From Anaerolineaceae bacterium (GTDB lineage: Bacteria; Chloroflexota; Anaerolineae; Aggregatilineales; Phototrophicaceae): DNA of 64,000 nucleotides. The position numbers and the translations under genes are program-made. Each line of letters begins with the position of its first letter. Within the stretch, counting starts at the first letter, position 1. Below, piece by piece: positions 17,093 through 26,179 of the stretch. The notes under the pieces were generated by a model. The model was given only the letters and a program-made list of their open reading frames with translations, searched no databases and had not been told where the DNA came from. The stretch is from positions 1 to 64,000 of the forward strand of contig JACKCG010000009.1 of the NCBI GenBank assembly GCA_020634135.1. The letters run 5' to 3'.

Positions 17093-17121
17093 TTGTCGCG
17101 TTGTTCCACTGCCGGTATAGT
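17093..17121 (+). promoter_or_regulatory. Candidate promoter of the TIR gene
   Basis: TTGTCG (17093-17098), a 17-nt spacer and TATAGT (17116-17121), about 40 nt before the GTG start. The preceding interval (16862-17092) holds only a short palindrome CCCCTAGCAGGGG near 17060. Confidence 0.4.
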
Positions 17122-17159
17122 AATGTCTATTGTTCGTTGCGCGTCCTCAAGGATTCTAT

Positions 17160-18053
17160 GTGACTCACATTTTCATCAGCTATAGTCGCCAGGATCAAAC
17201 GTATGCACAGCAGTTCAAAACCGCGCTAACCGCCCGCAATTTACCCTACTGGATTGACGAGCGTATTGATCCCGGTGATGGATGGTGGGATCAAATTGAC
17301 AGCGCTATTGCCAGTTGTGCATGTCTGGTGGTCATCATGACTCCGGCGGCGAAGGCATCCCGCTGGGTGCAGCGGGAAATCCTGCTGGCGGAAGATCGCG
17401 GTAAGCCTATTTTTCCGGTGCTGCTGGCCGGTGACAACTGGTCACTGTTTGTGGATACGCAGTACGTTGAAGTTGCTGAAAATGTTCTGCCGCCGGATCG
17501 TTTTTTTGACCAACTGGCCCGCCTGGTACGGGAGGCGCTGGGCATCCCCGCGATTACCGAAGCGGATGTGCTGTCGCATCTGCTGCGGCGCGATCTTGCA
17601 ATCAGCACGATGCAGTCCCATGATGCGCCGATAGCCGATACCTTACTGAATTCGCCCATGCTGATCTGGGGCGTTGGCCCGGCACTCAAGCGCGGCGCGA
17701 TTGTGGCAATCTATACCCCCAAAGGGGCGACTTTTTTGCCTCCCGAAGAACGCGCTGTCATTCGCTATTTGTTCGCTGTCGCGGCGGATACGCAGCCCAC
17801 CCATGCTGCCGTGCCCTGGAAGCAGTACGTCTCTTTACACCGCCGCACAGTGCTCGACCATCCCCTGAGTATCTACGATCTCAAGACCGAAGCCGTCGCT
17901 GCCCACTGGCGGCTGCCGCAGTCCAACTTTCGCGGTGTCGGCCAGTTGAACGCCCCACTGGATATGGCTGCAAAGCGCGTCTTCTGGCAACTGGTGCTGG
18001 ATCACAATCCAGAGACGATCCCCGCGATCATCGAGCGCCTGCTGACGGACTGA
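17160..18053 (+). CDS. TIR-domain protein with unknown C-terminal domain
   Basis: A 297-residue protein from GTG 17160, which places the TIR domain at the very N-terminus. The first strand is HIFISYSRQD. The catalytic-type glutamate is Glu73 in SRWVQREILLAEDRG, as in NADase-active bacterial TIRs. The TIR part ends near residue 140. Residues about 150-297 form a separate unrecognised domain with VPWKQYVSLHRRTV and AVAAHWRLPQSNFRG. Bacterial TIR proteins often degrade NAD+ in defence or signalling, but no sensor or cyclase partner gene is adjacent, so an immune role is only possible. Confidence 0.8.
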   Translation: MTHIFISYSRQDQTYAQQFKTALTARNLPYWIDERIDPGDGWWDQIDSAIASCACLVVIMTPAAKASRWVQREILLAEDRGKPIFPVLLAGDNWSLFVDTQYVEVAENVLPPDRFFDQLARLVREALGIPAITEADVLSHLLRRDLAISTMQSHDAPIADTLLNSPMLIWGVGPALKRGAIVAIYTPKGATFLPPEERAVIRYLFAVAADTQPTHAAVPWKQYVSLHRRTVLDHPLSIYDLKTEAVAAHWRLPQSNFRGVGQLNAPLDMAAKRVFWQLVLDHNPETIPAIIERLLTD

Positions 18054-18152
18054 GGCCGTCGCCCCATCTGCTTTTCCATAATCCCAGCAGCCGAGACCTG
18101 CAACATGCAGGGAATTTAAGCTGCTTGACAACCTGATGAATTTCCAATATTA

Positions 18153-18183
18153 TGACAGTTATGGATATATCCGTGACAGTTAT
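18153..18183. promoter_or_regulatory. Direct repeat around a palindrome, possible PadR operator
   Basis: TGACAGTTAT occurs at 18153-18162 and 18174-18183, 21 bp apart (two helical turns), and brackets the perfect palindrome GGATATATCC (18163-18172). It ends 16 nt before the padR start. The geometry suits autoregulation by a dimeric regulator. Confidence 0.45.
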
Positions 18184-18199
18184 AGATTGAAGGTGAAAG

Positions 18200-18565
18200 A
18201 TGTCGAATGTCGTCCTGCGCCCTGATGATATGCTGCCCCTCACGCCTGCCGTGTTTCATATTCTGCTGGCGCTGGCAGATGGCGAGAAGCACGGCTACAG
18301 CATCATGCAGGAAGTGTCCCGCATCACAAATGAAACGATCAAAATGGGCCCCGGCACGCTCTACGGCACACTCAAACGGATGTTGGAAGCCCATCTGATT
18401 GAGGAAACCGAAGAACGCCCTGACCCGACGATGGATGATGAGCGCCGCCGCTACTATCGGCTGACGGCTTTTGGTGAGCGGGTCGCGCAGGCTGAAGCCG
18501 GGCGACTGGCGCTGCTGCTCAACGTGGCACACTCCAAAAAACTTGTGGGAGGTGCAACCGCGTGA
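18200..18565 (+). CDS. PadR-family transcriptional regulator
   Basis: A 121-residue winged-helix protein. The PadR pattern is LLALADGEKHGYSIMQEVSR, then GPGTLYGTLKRMLEAHLIEE and a RRYYRLTAFGERV wing. PadR regulators usually repress a neighbouring membrane or efflux gene and are released by small ligands. The gene overlaps the next one by 4 nt, so both are made together, and a repeat-type operator candidate lies just upstream. Confidence 0.93.
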   Translation: MSNVVLRPDDMLPLTPAVFHILLALADGEKHGYSIMQEVSRITNETIKMGPGTLYGTLKRMLEAHLIEETEERPDPTMDDERRRYYRLTAFGERVAQAEAGRLALLLNVAHSKKLVGGATA

Positions 18566-19386
18566 AGCAGATGACACCCACCAGATGGATTGCGCTCTCG
18601 GCCCGTATCTACCGTGCTCTGCTCGTCCTGTATCCCGCCGATTACCGCCGTGAATATGGCCGGCTCATGCTGCAATACTTCCGTGATGTGTCCTGCGATA
18701 GGTACTACCGGCATGGCATCATCGGGGTGGCGCTCTGGTGGTGTACGACACTGTTCGACCTGACATTCACCGTGATCGAACAACGTAGAAAGGTGAAATT
18801 CACAATGTCTAAATCCACATTCGCACAATTAACCGGCACTCTGCTTGTTGCAGGAGGCCTGTTCGGGATAGGGGCGGCATTCAGCCAGTTTCAGCCCGGC
18901 GATCATTCTGCTTATACTGGCATCTACCAACTGCTGATGTTCCTTTCCGTACCTGGATTCCTGTTCATCGGGTTGGGCTGCATCGGGCTGGGGCTGCGCT
19001 ATGACTGGCCGCTTGGCACAACCGGGCGGTGGATACTCTACCTCAGTGGCGTCGGCGCACTGGTGATGGCGATGGGCGGAGTCGTTAGCGCGATCAATGA
19101 GTCTCTCTGGAACATCTACTTTGGCGGCGGCGTCCTGCATGTGGCCGCGCTAATCGCATTTGGGCTGCTGCATGTGTGGAAGCCAACGCTGCCAATCTTC
19201 CGTGCTCTGCCGCTGCAACTGGCGCTGGGCGTGCTGATCCTCCTGCTGGGCGTGCTGCGAACCGACTCTGAAGCGATCAACAATACGCTGTCATTTCTGT
19301 TGTTTCTGGGAATGGGACTGGTATGGCTGGCGATTGGGCTGGCAGTCAACCGCCAGCAGCGGGACGCTGCACTGGTGGCAGCCTAA
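18562..19386 (+). CDS. Membrane protein co-expressed with PadR
   Basis: A 274-residue protein with a GTG start overlapping padR. Residues about 10-50 (RIYRALLVLYPADYRREYG) resemble the short permease-prefix helix found in proteins encoded beside PadR regulators. It is followed by six or so transmembrane helices and ends in a polar tail. No transport or enzyme motif is visible. The PadR pairing suggests an envelope-stress or transport role, which is an inference from context. Confidence 0.7.
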   Translation: MKQMTPTRWIALSARIYRALLVLYPADYRREYGRLMLQYFRDVSCDRYYRHGIIGVALWWCTTLFDLTFTVIEQRRKVKFTMSKSTFAQLTGTLLVAGGLFGIGAAFSQFQPGDHSAYTGIYQLLMFLSVPGFLFIGLGCIGLGLRYDWPLGTTGRWILYLSGVGALVMAMGGVVSAINESLWNIYFGGGVLHVAALIAFGLLHVWKPTLPIFRALPLQLALGVLILLLGVLRTDSEAINNTLSFLLFLGMGLVWLAIGLAVNRQQRDAALVAA

Positions 19387-19532
19387 GCAGATTGGCACGG
19401 GCGCTCTGGCGCAGCCGGACATAAGGTGGACTGGAATGGTCATGGGTGGCTGTTTTGCCACCCGTATTTTGTGCTACGCTGGTGAAGTAGTCCATCCTAA
19501 CCCCTGTAACTTGCTCTGAGAGGAGTATCCTT

Positions 19533-20195
19533 ATGCCCGAACTACACGCGATTCATGTCGGAATGCCTGCCGATTATGGGGCGGACGCAATTTCCGACCA
19601 GCCCTGGCGCTCCGGTATCCACAAAACCCCGGTTACGGGCCGTATCTGGGTAGGCAGAGAGGGCCTGCCGGGTGACGGCCAGGAGAACCAGAAGGCGCAT
19701 GGCGGGCCATTTCGCCGTGTGCTGGTGTATTCTGCTGAACATTACCCGGCGTGGCGTACTGAACTGGAGATCGCAGATTTCCCTTACGGCGCGTTTGGCG
19801 AGAACTTCACTGTATCCGAACTCACCGAAGAAACGGTGTGCCTGGGCGATGTGTATGCCGTCGGCGAGGCGGTGATTCGCGTTGCCCAACCGCGCCAACC
19901 CTGCTACAAAATCGCGCGGCGCTGGGGGATTAAAGACCTGACCGCCCGTGTCGAGCGAAAAGGCTGGGGCGGCTGGTATAACAGCGTGCTGCAAGAAGGG
20001 TTCGTTGAGGTAGGGAATACCTTCACTTTGCAGGAGCGCCCCTACCCGGAGTACACCGTCGCTTTTGTGAACGACCTCATCAGCGAAAAACGCCACGACC
20101 CCCAGGCTGCGGGAGCGCTGGCACAGATTGACGCCCTGACGGATACCTGGCGCGAGAAATTCGCCCGGATAGCAGATGGCATAGAATCACAATAA
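19533..20195 (+). CDS. MOSC-domain protein (YiiM-like)
   Basis: A 220-residue protein. The MOSC fold appears as GLPGDGQENQKAHGGPFRRV, then YGAFGENFTVSEL and VAQPRQPCYKIARRWG with the conserved Cys124. MOSC proteins move sulfur onto the molybdenum cofactor or act as molybdenum-dependent N-hydroxylated-compound reductases (YiiM). A C-terminal helical part follows residue 180. The gene is monocistronic and is followed by a terminator-like hairpin at 20270. Confidence 0.87.
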   Translation: MPELHAIHVGMPADYGADAISDQPWRSGIHKTPVTGRIWVGREGLPGDGQENQKAHGGPFRRVLVYSAEHYPAWRTELEIADFPYGAFGENFTVSELTEETVCLGDVYAVGEAVIRVAQPRQPCYKIARRWGIKDLTARVERKGWGGWYNSVLQEGFVEVGNTFTLQERPYPEYTVAFVNDLISEKRHDPQAAGALAQIDALTDTWREKFARIADGIESQ

Positions 20196-20269
20196 GGGTT
20201 TAGCGGCTCTATGCGAAACACGGTTCGCCAACGCGGCTGAACACAGAACTTTCTCATTCTCCACGTCAT

Positions 20270-20302
20270 GCCGCCGGGTCTCGTGCCTGGCGGCGTTATT
20301 TT
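20270..20302 (+). terminator. Terminator-like hairpin after the MOSC gene
   Basis: GCCGCC (20270-20275) pairs with GGCGGC (20289-20294) around a G/C-rich inner stem and is followed by GTTATTTT. It lies 75 nt after the MOSC stop. Confidence 0.5.
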
Positions 20303-20477
20303 GGTAAAGTGGGCGCAGACCTTACTTCGGCTTGGCTTCCAGGCCGCGCAGGCGGATAGCTGCCACGTGAGGGAGTCTTCTTGCTCTAAAGGGTTGGAGT
20401 GAATATGATTACATATTCATATATCAATTTAGCGCAAATCACTGCGTGTTCAATTTCCACAGGACGTTATTGATGCG

Positions 20478-21449
20478 ATGAAAACGGTCACGATTCCATC
20501 AACCGACTTATCCCCGGCGTGCATCGGCCTGGGCAGCGACTACTTCGGTACCCAAGTTCCGGCTTCCGTCGCGGGTGATCTGCTTGACTTCTACACCGCG
20601 CAGGGAGGTAATTTCATTGATACCGCCCATATCTATGCCGACTGGATTCCCGGCACCCAAAGTGTAAGCGAAAAGACAATTGGAAAGTGGATGGCAGACC
20701 GCAGGAACCGCCATCGCATGATCCTGGCGACTAAAGGCGGACATCCGCCGCTGGAGACACCGCATATTTCGCGCCTTTCGCGTCAGGACCTTTATTTCGA
20801 TGTAGAAGAGAGTCTGCGCTGCTTGCAGACCGACTATATTGATCTCTACTGGCTGCACCGCGACGATCCACGAATGCCGGTTGGCGATATGCTGGACACA
20901 CTCAATGACCTGGTCACGTCCGGCAAAATCCGTTATTTCGGATGCTCCAACTGGCGCGTGACTCGCATGGCTGAAGCCAATGCCTATGCCGCCGCTCACC
21001 AGTTGCGCGGGTTTGTCGCTAACCAACCGAGCTGGAGTCTGGCGGTACTCAATGACGGCTCCGTAGCGGACAAAACCCTCGTCGAGATGGATCAGGCCAC
21101 TATCACCTATCATCACCGGACGGGGCTGGCCGCAATCCCCTATTCGGCGCAGGCCAGGGGATTCTTTCAGAAGTTGCCGGATCACCTCAAGCCGCGTGAT
21201 CGGCAACTGTACTGGAATGAAATCAACTTGCGGCGGGCAGAAAGAGCCACTCACCTGGCAGGGAAGTATGGGGTATCCATCAGCGCAATTGTGCTGGGAT
21301 ACCTGACGGGGCAACCGTTTGTTACGATCCCGGTTATCGGGACTCGCAACGAAGTGCAATTGCGGGACAGCCTGCGTGCCGCCGACGTGAATCTCACGGC
21401 AGAAGACATCGCATTTTTGGCTGACGACAACGCAAATCTGCCATCATAG
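20478..21449 (+). CDS. Aldo/keto reductase
   Basis: A 323-residue TIM-barrel oxidoreductase. The AKR tetrad can be read in order: Asp and Tyr in NFIDTAHIYADW, Lys in MILATKGG and His in LYWLHRDD. The NADPH-binding C-terminal segment IGTRNEVQLRDSLRA is also typical. It reduces aldehydes or ketones of sugars or related compounds; the substrate is unknown. It has its own upstream gap and no operon partner. Confidence 0.9.
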   Translation: MKTVTIPSTDLSPACIGLGSDYFGTQVPASVAGDLLDFYTAQGGNFIDTAHIYADWIPGTQSVSEKTIGKWMADRRNRHRMILATKGGHPPLETPHISRLSRQDLYFDVEESLRCLQTDYIDLYWLHRDDPRMPVGDMLDTLNDLVTSGKIRYFGCSNWRVTRMAEANAYAAAHQLRGFVANQPSWSLAVLNDGSVADKTLVEMDQATITYHHRTGLAAIPYSAQARGFFQKLPDHLKPRDRQLYWNEINLRRAERATHLAGKYGVSISAIVLGYLTGQPFVTIPVIGTRNEVQLRDSLRAADVNLTAEDIAFLADDNANLPS

Positions 21450-21651
21450 AAAGTCTGTTTTTCTGAATCTCCCTTTTTGCCGAATGAAGGTCACGCTGGT
21501 GGTGGGGAAGTTCTAAATGCTTTCCTGCGGGAGGCCAAAACGATTTGCCGGCTGCGGTTTAAGTGAGTGATCGTCTGTTTCAACCTGGGCACACCGCCGC
21601 TGCGCCCCTGCGAATTCCTTCATTTTATTGGATTACGTTCGATAACTCACT

Positions 21652-22947
21652 TTAGCTCGTTAAGTTGGAAGCCGGATGCCCGACCTGTGTGGCTACGCGA
21701 TAAACTGTTGGCCCCATGATGGTCGCTTCAACGATAAATGCCAGCACTAATCCCAGCGACAGACCCGTTAATCCAGCGAAGACGGCGCCTGTCGCGCAGA
21801 ATGTCAATTCAATCACTGCGCCTAACATACAGATTCGGATCGCTTCACCAATCCGCCCGTAAATGCGCAGGATGGGGACATAATGGCTCTTCACAATCTG
21901 CGGCAGGATGCTCAAACCGATTAACCGCAGCGCCCAATCCGCCTGTTCAGCATAGGAACTTCCGAACAATCCCATGATAAAGGATGCGAAGAAGAAGATG
22001 ATCGCATAGGGTAAGCCCCACGTCAGCAGCGACATTTTCAGCGTGAAACGGGTTTTGTTCGCCAGCGCAACGACATCTCCCGCCCCAACTGCATAAAGCA
22101 CCGTTGTCAGCGAAGTTGGCCCAACGGAGGCGAGTGCTGCGATCATCCAGGCAATATAGAAGCTGGCAGTTATTGAACTGGAAAGAATCGTTGTAACTAA
22201 GAGCGGCAATGCCAGACCAGGAACGGTCAGCATGAGATTCAGAACATGATGCTGCAAAGCCGTGCCGCGTAGTTTGCGCAGGAGTCTCATATCGGGCTTC
22301 AGGGTATCCCAATGAATCGTTTGCTTACTGGCAATCACAAAGACCATCCCTAACGATAACAGACTGCCTGTAACCCAGGTAGCATAGATGACGATGCTCG
22401 TTTTATCGGTCACCAATAACCCAGCCACGACCAGGAGAACCAGTTTCGTTCCGGCAAATACGGTATTGCGCCAAAATTGCAGCGAGCCACGCAGCAGACC
22501 TATCAGCGCCTGGTCGAGTACCTGTGCAATGGCTGATAGACCAACACCAGCCGCAAAAAGCAGCAGGTACAGGATATTGCTTGAAAGAAATTGAAACTCG
22601 GGAGACAAGGCCGAAGCCACTATTGCGATCCCAATCCCCAGAATGAAAGAAACGCTCCCGACGATGATTAAGGCGGTCATAATGAGCGAACTTGAGCGTT
22701 CCGGGCGACGCGGCAGTTCGCCGATCAGCAGGGTTCCCAGGCCCAGGACCCCAATGGTCATAATCAGCATCATGCTTGATGTCAGGGCTGAGGCTAACCC
22801 AACCGCTTCTTTGGTAAAGAGTCGGGCAGCAAACCACCAGTAGAAAAAACCCAGCCCGGAAGTCGTGAGTGTTGTTCCTACTAGCGAGCTGAAGTTCAGT
22901 AAGAATACCCGGTTCGTCCGGTAGATGGCGGTTATCCGTGCTTGCAT
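21652..22947 (-). CDS. Polysaccharide flippase (Wzx-like, MOP superfamily)
   Basis: A 431-residue protein with about 12 hydrophobic helices, starting with a short cationic N-terminus and FSSLVGTTLTTSGLGFFYWW. The layout and length fit Wzx/oligosaccharide flippases that move lipid-linked repeat units across the membrane. It is the last gene of the minus-strand glycan operon, overlapping the preceding GT4 gene by 16 nt. The family call rests mainly on topology and context. Confidence 0.78.
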   Translation of the reverse strand: MQARITAIYRTNRVFLLNFSSLVGTTLTTSGLGFFYWWFAARLFTKEAVGLASALTSSMMLIMTIGVLGLGTLLIGELPRRPERSSSLIMTALIIVGSVSFILGIGIAIVASALSPEFQFLSSNILYLLLFAAGVGLSAIAQVLDQALIGLLRGSLQFWRNTVFAGTKLVLLVVAGLLVTDKTSIVIYATWVTGSLLSLGMVFVIASKQTIHWDTLKPDMRLLRKLRGTALQHHVLNLMLTVPGLALPLLVTTILSSSITASFYIAWMIAALASVGPTSLTTVLYAVGAGDVVALANKTRFTLKMSLLTWGLPYAIIFFFASFIMGLFGSSYAEQADWALRLIGLSILPQIVKSHYVPILRIYGRIGEAIRICMLGAVIELTFCATGAVFAGLTGLSLGLVLAFIVEATIMGPTVYRVATQVGHPASNLTS

Positions 22948-24173
22948 TGGTCAATCGCTTCTTGATAAAGGGATTCGAACTGAGGAATAATCGTATCTGG
23001 AATCAACATCTGGATAGATCGCTGGGCGGCTTCTCCGAGTTGCTCCCGCAAATCCGGCGTCTGGATGAGGCGATTCATAGCGGCAGCCAGCGCGTCCGCG
23101 TCGCCAGGCGGAACCAGCAGCCCGTTTTCACCATCTGTAATCATATCGCTGATGCCGCCAACAGCCGTGCCGATAACCGCCTTGCGTTTACTCATCGCCT
23201 CGCGCACTACACCAGGAAGGGGATCCGGCCAGATGGACGGCACTATACCAAATAATGCCCGCTCCCAGGCAGCCATTACCACCGCATGTGGCAAGTTATA
23301 GAGGACTGTCACGCCTGACGGGAACGTTTCTGGTGTATCCGGCCACACTGTGCCTATGAGAACCAGTGGGGGCGGGCTTTCAAGTTGATGGTAGGCCTCC
23401 AGTAACACATGAATTCCCTTATTCGTTTGCAGCGCACCGACAAAGAGAATAAACGGCTCGTCCGGCAATGGATAATCGCCATTCTCCAATGAAACAGTTC
23501 CTGAATGGCGCAGCGGTATATCTGATATCGTCCGGGTGATCGTGCGACCAGGTCGTGTCCCCAAGAGATCGCGCTTTATAACCGACTCAACAAATCTACT
23601 GACCGAGTGAACAGCCTGTATGCGGGACAGAATAAGGGAATGAAAAAGGAAAATACCAGCAGTGGCTGCTACCGCCTTCGGGAAACCATACGGTTGGCGG
23701 GCGCAGTCCACACACTTCAGCGGCCCTGGCCCGGTACAGATGGTGCCTTTGTTCATGAGTGTGCGCAAAGCGCAGCTAAAGCCGTAGTCTCTGGCAGAAA
23801 CCACCAGGGGGATTCGTTTTCCCAATAAGGCAGCCGCCGCTGAATAAACGCTCCAGCCCTGGGCATTAACCACATCTGGTTGACAATGATCGATCAGGCG
23901 GCGCAGCCCCCACACCATGCTGGGGTCGGGGAAGGGGGGATGGAAGCGTCGTCCAGGGTTTTGGGAGAACCAGGGGACACGGGTTGATAGTCCGCGTAAA
24001 CGATACACCTTAACTCCTTCCTGGTCCTCCTGCGCGGCCAGTCCGGTATGCCAGACAGTCGCCACTGAAACGGTATGCTGGCGCCGGGTTAGCTCTGTCG
24101 CCAGGAGCTGAATCTCATACTCAGCGCCCCCGATAAAGGGAGCGTAAAAATCGCTTACCATCAGAATCCGCAT
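22932..24173 (-). CDS. Glycosyltransferase family 4
   Basis: A 413-residue GT-B enzyme. ATG 24173 is chosen because CGGAG lies 8 nt upstream; a TTG at 24191 would overlap the previous gene. The N-terminus MRILMVSDFYAPFIGGAEY is a classic GT4 donor-domain start. The C-terminal domain has FVGALQTNKGIHVLLEAY, PSIWPDPLPGVVREAMSKRK and GGISDMITDGENGLLVPPGD. A cysteine-rich loop (residues about 140-165, CTGPGPLKCVDCARQ) is the inserted element seen in a subset of GT4 proteins. It belongs to the surface-glycan operon. Confidence 0.9.
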   Translation of the reverse strand: MRILMVSDFYAPFIGGAEYEIQLLATELTRRQHTVSVATVWHTGLAAQEDQEGVKVYRLRGLSTRVPWFSQNPGRRFHPPFPDPSMVWGLRRLIDHCQPDVVNAQGWSVYSAAAALLGKRIPLVVSARDYGFSCALRTLMNKGTICTGPGPLKCVDCARQPYGFPKAVAATAGIFLFHSLILSRIQAVHSVSRFVESVIKRDLLGTRPGRTITRTISDIPLRHSGTVSLENGDYPLPDEPFILFVGALQTNKGIHVLLEAYHQLESPPPLVLIGTVWPDTPETFPSGVTVLYNLPHAVVMAAWERALFGIVPSIWPDPLPGVVREAMSKRKAVIGTAVGGISDMITDGENGLLVPPGDADALAAAMNRLIQTPDLREQLGEAAQRSIQMLIPDTIIPQFESLYQEAIDQCKHG

Positions 24174-24177
24174 TGTA

Positions 24178-24969
24178 TTACTCCGGGCCAACTAACCATA
24201 AATCCACACGCCGGTAAACAGTCTCCGGGTCATCAGTTGTATATAAGTAGGCCTGTACCTGTCGTCGTTGTGAGTCGCCACCGGGAATTTGCAGCGACTC
24301 GTCCACCATTTCTCCATCCGCAAGGCGAATGGCCGGCCAATCGGCAATCGGTCTACCATCCATCATAATGACCAACCGGTACTCCATGACATGCTGTTCG
24401 GCATTGCGGACCCCCACCCTTATCGTACTGTCCTGGCCGGGTTGTATCCACAATTGGGTGAAACCCGGTTGTGGTTGATTCTCGACACCCTTTTCACTAA
24501 TCACCAGCGCCAACACCGTCATAATACAGGCGATGGCAATGAACAATCCCTCTCGCAATGTGAACACAGGCACCGGCGTGCCGTGGGTAGCATTCTCGCT
24601 TTGAGACCGGCGGATGAGTGCCAGAATGGTCACCACCACCGTTACCCCATACACCCAGATCACCCAGTTGTTCGTTTTCAGTCCATTAGGGGTGTAATTC
24701 AGGAGGATGCCGCTCAGCACCAATACGGTCAGGCTCAGTCCGATAGCGGTAACCAGGCGTTCTGGAATACCCAGCGTGGTATTCGGAAAAAGCGCCGATG
24801 TCAGGGCATAGCCCGGTAGCAGCAACGCAAACGGCAAAGATACCACCGCCCGCAGTATCGGTATATTCAGTGGTGAGACCAACAGCAGCGCAGCCATCAT
24901 CGCAGATAGCAGAACGAGGTGAAGATCATTAATGTTATGACGATGCATAGTCTGCCATAGGCTGAACAT
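24178..24969 (-). CDS. DUF1616-like membrane protein in the glycan operon
   Basis: A 263-residue protein. About five hydrophobic helices occupy residues 20-165 (PFALLLPGYALTSALFP and following). The C-terminal part is extracytoplasmic, beta-rich and carries WIQPGQDSTIRVGVRNAE, resembling a DUF1616 domain. It overlaps the 3' end of the preceding GT4 gene by 35 nt; an ATG at 24948 would reduce the overlap. It may act in polymer export or modification, judging from position only. Confidence 0.72.
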   Translation of the reverse strand: MFSLWQTMHRHNINDLHLVLLSAMMAALLLVSPLNIPILRAVVSLPFALLLPGYALTSALFPNTTLGIPERLVTAIGLSLTVLVLSGILLNYTPNGLKTNNWVIWVYGVTVVVTILALIRRSQSENATHGTPVPVFTLREGLFIAIACIMTVLALVISEKGVENQPQPGFTQLWIQPGQDSTIRVGVRNAEQHVMEYRLVIMMDGRPIADWPAIRLADGEMVDESLQIPGGDSQRRQVQAYLYTTDDPETVYRRVDLWLVGPE

Positions 24970-26179
24970 ACGGGGCGCTCTCCCAGGTGCTTTGACTTAT
25001 GCCTAACCGCAGCATACCGGACAACGCCCGTGCTGTGTAGGATGCAAAAGTACGCCGGGTGGGTGTGGATTGAATCTGGTCAATAAATGCCTCGAAATCG
25101 CGTGCGTAGGCGTCATGATCCTGTGCTGCGACAATGGACAGGGTTTGTGCAGCAAACTGTGCCCGCAGGGCGGGGTCTGCCGCAAGCTGTTCCATGCGGG
25201 CCGCGAGTGTCACAGCATCGGCTGGCGGGACGATATATCCAGCCTGGTTTTCCGGCAAACGTGTCTGAATATCGCCCGCGCTCTGGGTGCAGATCACCGG
25301 CAGCCCGGCGGCCATCGCTTCTTCAACAACCAGCCCGTGTGGGTCACCCAGAGTCGGGAAAACCATCACATCCGAGAGCGCATAATATTCTGGCAACTCA
25401 TCTCCCTGAATGAAGCCGGTAAAGACCACTCCAGGTAGATCGCGTGCCTCAGCGTGGTAACGCGCATCATCCTGTCCATCCCCCACCAGCAGGAGTGAAA
25501 TGTCGTCACGCTTTGTGCTTAAAGTGCGGTAGGCTTCCAGCAGATAATCCAACCCTTTCCCTGACCAGAGACGTCCGACATACACGAACACACACCCTTT
25601 AAGACCGAGCTGGGTGCGACGTTCTTCGCGGGACTGTGGGGAAAGCTGTCGCGCCCGCTGGTAATGTGCCACATTGATAGACTGGGTGACGGCATGGATG
25701 CGATCAGCAGGCAATCCATATTTCTGAGCCAGTGCCGCGCCGTCCGGGCCGGGGACCTTGGCGCCATCAATTGCACGGAACAGAAAATGCTTGCTCAATT
25801 CACGCCACCACGTTCGCTCACTCCAGGTATCATAGTTCGGCAGCACGCGGTAGGTAATGCGGGAAGCCCATGTTCGGGCGGCGGTACTCCCCAGGGCGAA
25901 AGCTGGTTCGTAGTATAACGAAACCAGCACATCGGGCTGCACCTCACGCAATTCAGCCAGCGGCAGGTGCAGCGGCACCCCGAAAACGGTGCGTTGCGGG
26001 ATGTAACGTGCTTTGAAAAGCCAGGTAGCAGCGTCTACTTTCCAACTGCGATCCGGCTCACGTTCCACGTTGAACCAGGCTTCAAGTTCGATATTGCCAC
26101 GTCTGACCAGGGCATTAAACCGTTCAACCACATAAGGGGATGGCATATTGTTCCAGTAAACAACACGTGTTTTTTTCAT
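24935..26179 (-). CDS. Glycosyltransferase family 4
   Basis: A 414-residue GT-B protein. The N-terminus VVYWNNMPSPYVVERFNALV is typical of GT4 members acting on surface glycans. The donor domain shows FVYVGRLWSGKGLDYLLEAY, LPEYYALSDVMVFPTLGDPH and GLVVEEAMAAGLPVI, with the E-x7-E pair. It starts with an ATG that overlaps the upstream membrane gene by 4 nt. A component of the polysaccharide operon. Confidence 0.9.
   Translation of the reverse strand: MKKTRVVYWNNMPSPYVVERFNALVRRGNIELEAWFNVEREPDRSWKVDAATWLFKARYIPQRTVFGVPLHLPLAELREVQPDVLVSLYYEPAFALGSTAARTWASRITYRVLPNYDTWSERTWWRELSKHFLFRAIDGAKVPGPDGAALAQKYGLPADRIHAVTQSINVAHYQRARQLSPQSREERRTQLGLKGCVFVYVGRLWSGKGLDYLLEAYRTLSTKRDDISLLLVGDGQDDARYHAEARDLPGVVFTGFIQGDELPEYYALSDVMVFPTLGDPHGLVVEEAMAAGLPVICTQSAGDIQTRLPENQAGYIVPPADAVTLAARMEQLAADPALRAQFAAQTLSIVAAQDHDAYARDFEAFIDQIQSTPTRRTFASYTARALSGMLRLGISQSTWESAPYVQPMADYASS

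Noticed and set aside
17160..18053. Anti-phage defence island around the TIR gene
   Set aside because: Only one candidate gene; the neighbours are an exporter and a PadR operon with no known defence partner.
22960..22990. tRNA-like GATTCGAAC sequence
   Set aside because: It lies inside the coding sequence of a glycosyltransferase, with no cloverleaf around it.
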